Source: Spirochaetaceae bacterium (lineage in GTDB: Bacteria > Spirochaetota > Spirochaetia > UBA9216). Taken from it: a stretch of 9,201 nucleotides of DNA. Shown here in pieces: positions 5,245 through 9,201 of the stretch. The position numbers and the translations under genes were made by a program. The notes beneath the pieces were generated by a model. It was not told the origin of the DNA. It did not search any database and worked only from the letters and a program-made list of their open reading frames with translations. Within the stretch, counting starts at the first letter, position 1. Every line of letters starts with the position of its first letter. The DNA lies in NCBI GenBank assembly GCA_028527945.1, contig JAQQAK010000330.1, positions 1 to 9,201 of the forward strand, written 5' to 3'.

Positions 5245-6594
5245 ATGGCAAAAGAAAAAGAAGGTATGAAAGCCTATTACGGAATTACGTTTCTAATAGG
5301 GCTTGGTTTTTTCACAATGGGTCTGATGGATCCTCTCTATGATACTTACGTCCCAATGTTTTTAAGCAACTTTCTTTCATCAGATAGTCTTGTGGGCGGT
5401 ATAATGGGAATCGATAACTTTTTTGCAATCCTATTAATACCGATTGTTTCAGCACTTTCTGACAGAACAAGAACCCCAATAGGCCGAAGAATGCCTTATA
5501 TCATCACATTGCTTCCGGCATCTGCTATCTGTTTTTCACTATTACCAACAGCAGCTCTTAAATCCTTGATGTTTTTAATAATATTCATATTCTTTTTAAA
5601 CCTGTTTAAGCAGGCCGTCAGAGGTCCTGTTGTAGCTTTAATGCCGGATATAATTCCAGGAGATTACCGCTCAGAAGCTAATGGAGTAATTAATACAATG
5701 GGCGGAGTAGCCGCTATTGTAGGAACAGTAGGTCTGGCAAAACTCTATGATGTAAAAGTAAAAATACCATTATTCGGTGACAGTATTGTACCGTTCACAA
5801 GTTCCACAACAGCTGACAGCACAACTTATATTGGTAAATTACCATTTGTAATTTCAGGACTTTTAGTTATTATTGCTGTTATACTTTTATTTCTTTTTGT
5901 AAAAGAAAAGAAGAACCCGAATGCAGCAGAAGAAAAAGAACCGCCAGTTTTTCAATCTTTAAAGCTTATTTTTACAGCAAAAGACAAGAGTGCTTTATTT
6001 ATACTAATATCACTCCTTTTCTGGTTCATTGCTTATCAGGGAGTTGTGCCATGGGCAGGAATATATTCTAAAGAATTTTTAGGACTTTCTCCCGGAACAT
6101 CAGCTCTTTCTGCTGGAATGGTTGGAATAGCATATGCTATATTTGCCATACCATCCGGAATCATAGCTCATAAAATAGGACGTAAAAAAGCTATTAGAGG
6201 TTCTCTGGTTATTGCGGCAATAGTCCTGGCCTTAACCTTTCTGCATTATCCAATAACAAATATACTTGGAATAACAGGACCTGCCCGTTTTATAAGTTTC
6301 TGGTTTCTTTTATTTATTTTTGGTATGTTCTGGGTCTCTATCGTTACAAACTCCTTTCCCATGTTATGGCAAATGGCAACATACAGTGATATGGGAATTT
6401 ATACAGGCTTATATTATTTCTTCTCACAAGCAGCAGGAATTATTGCGCCTATTTTAACAGGAGCCTTGCGAGACCTTTTCGGTGATAGAGTAATCTTTAT
6501 AAATGGAACAGTGTTTATGCTTCTTGCGTTTATAATGATGGGTTTTGTTACCAAGGGTGAACCTAAGAAAGAAATACCACAAGCTTCAGAGTAA
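5245..6594 (+). CDS. MFS sugar:cation symporter-like transporter (SLC45/GPH type)
   Basis: 449-residue inner-membrane protein with roughly 12 hydrophobic segments in two halves, split by a charged cytoplasmic loop at about 220–240. After TM2 the loop LSDRTRTPIGRRMPYI (71–86) matches the sucrose/maltose-type SLC45 and GPH signature. The second half has the matching loop AHKIGRKK (308–315). RGPVVALMPDIIPGDYRSEANG (126–147) is also characteristic of this group. An acidic residue, D29, lies in TM1. The likely role is proton- or sodium-coupled uptake of a sugar or glycoside, but the substrate cannot be read from sequence and no glycoside hydrolase is adjacent. ATG 5245 has GGAG seven bases upstream. 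The gene is monocistronic, with its own promoter and a long leader containing two dyads. A hairpin overlaps the stop codon. Confidence 0.9.
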   Translation: MAKEKEGMKAYYGITFLIGLGFFTMGLMDPLYDTYVPMFLSNFLSSDSLVGGIMGIDNFFAILLIPIVSALSDRTRTPIGRRMPYIITLLPASAICFSLLPTAALKSLMFLIIFIFFLNLFKQAVRGPVVALMPDIIPGDYRSEANGVINTMGGVAAIVGTVGLAKLYDVKVKIPLFGDSIVPFTSSTTADSTTYIGKLPFVISGLLVIIAVILLFLFVKEKKNPNAAEEKEPPVFQSLKLIFTAKDKSALFILISLLFWFIAYQGVVPWAGIYSKEFLGLSPGTSALSAGMVGIAYAIFAIPSGIIAHKIGRKKAIRGSLVIAAIVLALTFLHYPITNILGITGPARFISFWFLLFIFGMFWVSIVTNSFPMLWQMATYSDMGIYTGLYYFFSQAAGIIAPILTGALRDLFGDRVIFINGTVFMLLAFIMMGFVTKGEPKKEIPQASE

Positions 6595-6603
6595 ACTCTG
6601 AAG
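6584..6603 (+). repeat. Perfect hairpin spanning the transporter stop codon
   Basis: CTTCAGAGT (6584–6592) and ACTCTGAAG (6595–6603) are perfect arms, and the loop contains the TAA stop at 6592–6594. No T-tract follows (TATTATAA), so it is not a standard intrinsic terminator. It could protect the 3' end of the mRNA or aid weak termination. A second imperfect stem (CCTGC 6616–6620 with GCGGG 6638–6642) follows. Confidence 0.5.
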
Positions 6604-6666
6604 TATTATAAATCACCTGCTGGTAGTTTTACGACTGGCGGGAATTAACTGCTTAGACATTAGTAT

Positions 6667-6700
6667 AAAAAAAGACCGGCTTGCCTAAGCAAAGCCGATC
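6667..6700 (-). terminator. Intrinsic terminator of the polA–coaE–SPOR operon
   Basis: On the minus strand GATCGGCTT (6700–6692) pairs with AAGCCGGTC (6682–6674) in a 9-bp stem with one G·U. It is followed immediately by seven T residues (complement of 6667–6673). The U·G pair would be an A·C mismatch on the plus strand, so both the pairing and the T-tract assign it to the minus-strand operon, 83 bp past the SPOR gene stop. It may also slow plus-strand readthrough from the transporter. Confidence 0.85.
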
Positions 6701-6730
6701 TGGAAACACTATTTAATGTATCTCTAAAAC

Positions 6731-6771
6731 ATTGAGCTGGAGCATATACCATGATTGTATAACAGCTCAAT
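6731..6771. repeat. Inverted repeat between the SPOR gene and its terminator
   Basis: ATTGAGCTG (6731–6739) and CAGCTCAAT (6763–6771) are perfect 9-bp arms. Inside them TATAC (6745–6749) and GTATA (6757–6761) add a second 5-bp stem. The element lies in the predicted 3' UTR of the polA operon on the minus strand. On the plus strand it is followed by four T residues, so it could weakly terminate transporter transcripts. The function is unresolved. Confidence 0.5.
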
Positions 6772-6782
6772 TTTAAACAGTT

Positions 6783-7514
6783 TCACTTTGTTACATATAC
6801 CTCTGATACATAACTTTTTTCAAACCCGTTTATTTTCTTTATCCATACCAAAAACTTGTCAGCTTCCTGACGTCCGGCATATGGTCCAAGACGAACTCTA
6901 TAATAATTCTTGCCATTAACCTGAACTGTCGAAATAGTACTTGACGCGCCATTTTCTCCAAGTTTATTTTTTACTTCAGTAGCCTTTGATAATGTTGAAA
7001 AAGATCCAGCCTGTATCCAGTACTCAGTAACCCGTGTTGACTTCCTGACTTCTTTTACAGGAGCCGGCTTTGGAGGTGCTGGCCTTTGAACTGGGGCAGA
7101 TGCAACAACAGTTGCCACAGGAGCAGGTTTTACCGGCTCAGGCTGCTTTACAGTTTCAACAGGAACCTCAACAGTTATAGCTTCTGTGCCACTAATTTGA
7201 GTCTCAGGCTCTTTGATCTTATTATCTTCTGCCTTTTTTTCAGTTTCTCCATAAACGAGCTCATCTGACACAACAACAAAATCATCAGTTTTCTCTTTAT
7301 CATCACTTTTTTCTACACCAGGGAAATTACCGTCCTGCCTAACCCATTCAACCGGATCATGCTCAGATAGTCCCGCTTTCATAGTATTTTCTGAAGAAGC
7401 AGCACCAGCAACAGTATTATCTGACGGTAAAAACCAGAAAAATCCAACAGCTGCTACTATCAATACACAAACACCTATTCCAATTATTACCCAAAGTGTT
7501 TTTTTATCTTCCAT
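6783..7514 (-). CDS. SPOR-domain, single-pass inner-membrane protein
   Basis: 243-residue bitopic protein. A short charged N-terminus (MEDKK) is followed by one transmembrane helix at about 7–29 (LWVIIGIGVCVLIVAAVGFF), which places the rest in the periplasm. Residues 30–115 are acidic and low in complexity. Residues 116–156 form a Pro/Val/Ala/Lys-rich linker. The SPOR domain spans 163–242: YWIQAGSFST, then KNYYRVRLGPYAGRQEA, the usual beta-alpha-beta core. SPOR domains bind denuded septal peptidoglycan, so a role in division or cell-wall processing is likely, and the FtsN-like layout fits. FtsN itself is too divergent for a name. The ATG lies 1 nt after the coaE stop, with AAGGA six bases upstream, so translation is coupled. 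It is the last gene of the operon. Confidence 0.9.
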   Translation of the reverse strand: MEDKKTLWVIIGIGVCVLIVAAVGFFWFLPSDNTVAGAASSENTMKAGLSEHDPVEWVRQDGNFPGVEKSDDKEKTDDFVVVSDELVYGETEKKAEDNKIKEPETQISGTEAITVEVPVETVKQPEPVKPAPVATVVASAPVQRPAPPKPAPVKEVRKSTRVTEYWIQAGSFSTLSKATEVKNKLGENGASSTISTVQVNGKNYYRVRLGPYAGRQEADKFLVWIKKINGFEKSYVSEVYVTK

Positions 7515-7515
7515 C

Positions 7516-8112
7516 CTAATCCTTCTGCTCTATTTGATTGAGAACAGCTTCAAGTTTCTGCTTTAACGGCTCAAGACCCGCTTTGTTCCCTACTTTATAA
7601 ATATCGACACAATTTCCTGAGGGTTTAGGTTTGAGTTTTCTTTGTTTACAAATTCTTTTAATTACAGAAATAAACCCTACATTATCACGTTTAAGCGCTC
7701 TTTTTATTCTTACAAGAATTGGAGCGTCAATCCAGATGACCGCCCCACAGCTTTTGTATAATTCCATTTTATGTAAAAGCGGTGCATTTATAATTATATG
7801 CTCATTTCCACTGTCAAGAATCTCTTTGCAAAGACGGACAGTCTCTTTTTCTATCAATGGATGGGTCAAGTCCTCAAGTTTTTTTAATTTTTGCGAATCA
7901 GAAAAAACAATTTTACCAAGAGCCTTTCTGTCTACAGAGCCATCAGGCGCCATAACTTGTTCGCCAAAGTTTTCTTTTATTATATCAGGGTAAGATTTAA
8001 GAACAAAATGTCCAAGTTTATCAACATCAATTGAAGGAATTCCCTTCTCTTCAAGAATTTCTGCGGCAACATTTTTTCCTGCACAGCATTTACCACTAAG
8101 ACCTATAATCAT
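7516..8112 (-). CDS. coaE: Dephospho-CoA kinase
   Basis: 198-residue cytosolic P-loop kinase for the last step of coenzyme A synthesis (dephospho-CoA + ATP to CoA + ADP). The N-terminal P-loop GKCCAGKN (7–14) keeps the glycines and K13 but has Asn14 where Walker A normally has Ser/Thr. D29 and D31 to H35 (DVDKLGH) match the family's conserved acidic/His motif. LTHPLI is the conserved HP segment. INAPLL is the equivalent of the usual VPLL strand, with Asn-Ala in place of the common residues. The length is normal for CoaE (about 200). The start codon overlaps the polA stop by one base (TAATG), and GGGGTG lies about 10 bases upstream. The SPOR gene follows after 1 nt. It is the middle gene of a polA–coaE–SPOR operon. 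Confidence 0.93.
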   Translation of the reverse strand: MIIGLSGKCCAGKNVAAEILEEKGIPSIDVDKLGHFVLKSYPDIIKENFGEQVMAPDGSVDRKALGKIVFSDSQKLKKLEDLTHPLIEKETVRLCKEILDSGNEHIIINAPLLHKMELYKSCGAVIWIDAPILVRIKRALKRDNVGFISVIKRICKQRKLKPKPSGNCVDIYKVGNKAGLEPLKQKLEAVLNQIEQKD

Positions 8113-9201
8113 TAATGCATTTCACCCCAACAGCGTCCAGTCTCAACAGAAACCCGTAATGGAACATCAAGCTTTATAACAGACTCCATAATTTCTTTTA
8201 CCATTGTCTTCATTTCATCGACCTCAGATTCAGGAACTTCAAAAATAAGTTCATCGTGAACCTGAAGAATTAATCTTGATTTCAAACCACGTTTTTCAAT
8301 TTCTGTAGTAAGACTAAGCATAGCCATTTTTACAATATCAGCGGCAGAACCCTGAATTGGGGTGTTTAGAGCCATACGTTCAGCTCCAGCACGTTCTGTA
8401 GCGTTTCGGCTGTTTATGCCATGAATAAAACGTTCATGCCCCATTATTGTTTTAACTGTTCCGGCAGCTCTGGTTTCTTCATTATTGTTATCAATAAAAG
8501 ACTGAATACCACTATAACGGTTAAAATACGCACCAATAAACTCATCCGCCTGCTTACGTGGAATCTTCAATTCTCTTGAAAGCCTGAAAGCTGACATACC
8601 ATACATAACACCAAAGTTAATTGTTTTCGCTACCCGCCTCTGATCTGCTGAAACCATTTCAGGAAATACACCAAAAATTAAGGCAGCAGTTTGCTTATGA
8701 ACATCTTCTCCCTCAGAGAAAGCAGCTTTAAGCCCAACATCACCAGAAAGGTGGGCAAGAACAACAAGTTCTATCTGAGAATAGTCCGCGCTAAGGAATT
8801 TGCATCCATCAGCAGGGATAAAAGCTTCTCTTATTTTACGGCCATTATCTGTTTTAATAGGTATATTCTGAAGATTAGGATCCTTTGAAGACAATCTACC
8901 TGTAGCTGTACCAGTCTGGATAAACTGAGTATGAAGTCTGCCAGTTTCTGTATTTACAAGTTTTGGGAGAGTTTCAATGTAAGTTGATCTTAGTTTTGCA
9001 AGACTTCGGTGTTCCAGAATTTTCTCAGGGACAGGATCCTGCTCAGATAATATTTCAAGAACCTGAACGTTGGTTGAATATCCTGTTTTTGTTTTTTTTA
9101 CAGGTTTTAATCCTCTTTTCTCAAACAAAATAGTCTGAAGCTGTTTGGTTGAGTTTATATTAAACTCTTCTCCACACAAACTATATATTTCCTTTTCTAT
9201 T
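8112..9201 (-). CDS. polA: DNA polymerase I, C-terminal polymerase domain (5' part outside window)
   Basis: Partial gene: the frame stays open to the window edge (IEKEIYSLCGEEFNINS…), so the in-frame TTG at 9179 is internal rather than a start. About 362 codons are visible, covering most of the polymerase domain. The exonuclease and 5'-nuclease regions lie beyond the edge. TGTATGRLSSKDPNLQNIP is the family signature. Motif A is at 8765–8786 (DYSQIELV), motif B (O-helix) is RRVAKTINFGVMYG with Arg, Lys, Phe and Tyr in place, and motif C is QVHDE, so the catalytic Asp residues are intact. Motif A ends in Val where DYSQIELR normally has Arg. Phe in NFG implies normal discrimination against dideoxynucleotides. 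Its role is Okazaki-fragment processing and repair. It overlaps coaE by 1 nt, and its promoter is not in the window. Confidence 0.97.
   Translation of the reverse strand, partial: IEKEIYSLCGEEFNINSTKQLQTILFEKRGLKPVKKTKTGYSTNVQVLEILSEQDPVPEKILEHRSLAKLRSTYIETLPKLVNTETGRLHTQFIQTGTATGRLSSKDPNLQNIPIKTDNGRKIREAFIPADGCKFLSADYSQIELVVLAHLSGDVGLKAAFSEGEDVHKQTAALIFGVFPEMVSADQRRVAKTINFGVMYGMSAFRLSRELKIPRKQADEFIGAYFNRYSGIQSFIDNNNEETRAAGTVKTIMGHERFIHGINSRNATERAGAERMALNTPIQGSAADIVKMAMLSLTTEIEKRGLKSRLILQVHDELIFEVPESEVDEMKTMVKEIMESVIKLDVPLRVSVETGRCWGEMH

Noticed and set aside
7631..7993. Open frame on the plus strand inside coaE
   Set aside because: It is antisense to a well-supported gene, has no ribosome-binding site, and its translation resembles no protein family I know. 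The same holds for the plus-strand frames at 3141–3353, 7086–7268 and 8691–8888 and the minus-strand frame at 618–887.
9177..9179. TTG as a start codon giving a 355-residue polymerase
   Set aside because: The frame stays open upstream to the window edge and the residues there (IEKEIYSLCGEEFNINS) belong to normal PolA, so the gene is cut by the window and the TTG encodes an internal Leu.

Overview
The window looks like an AT-rich spirochete chromosome, most likely a host-associated Treponema. This is inferred from three things: the tightly packed polA–coaE–SPOR-protein run, a Treponema-style EAL protein with a DDAGAG motif, and a solo SLC45/GPH-like sugar carrier. No 16S gene or other taxonomic marker is present, so the genus remains an inference. 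I see no insertion sequence, phage gene, CRISPR array or toxin–antitoxin pair. Most of the window is ordinary chromosomal housekeeping and accessory metabolism.

Layout. (1) 89–1318 (+): an EAL-type c-di-GMP phosphodiesterase with a C-terminal sensor-like domain. It converges on (2) 1411–2052 (-), an isochorismatase-fold cysteine hydrolase with its own likely promoter. (3) 2155–2629 is a non-coding block read on the minus strand. It holds tRNA-Cys(GCA) with a promoter and a clear intrinsic terminator. Upstream of that is a nested hairpin that starts exactly where a good promoter would place a 5' end, and I propose this as an unclassified small RNA. (4) 2630–5018 (-) is a two-gene operon. A KamA/EpmB-family radical SAM lysine aminomutase overlaps by 29 bp the start of an HD-phosphohydrolase/Nudix fusion. 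(5) 5019–5244 is a divergent promoter region whose long leader to the transporter contains two inverted repeats. (6) 5245–6594 (+) is the MFS sugar-type transporter. (7) 6595–6782 is a convergent intergenic region with several hairpins, including the terminator of the right-hand operon. (8) 6783–9201 (-) is the polA–coaE–SPOR operon, with polA truncated by the window edge.

How the genes relate. polA, coaE and the SPOR gene are translationally coupled, with a 1-nt overlap and a 1-nt gap respectively, and they end at one terminator. The aminomutase and the HD–Nudix gene are also coupled, which hints at a shared physiological context that the sequence does not identify. The points most worth checking are the candidate small RNA at about 2403–2594, a valine in place of the near-invariant arginine of PolA motif A, and the HD–Nudix fusion.
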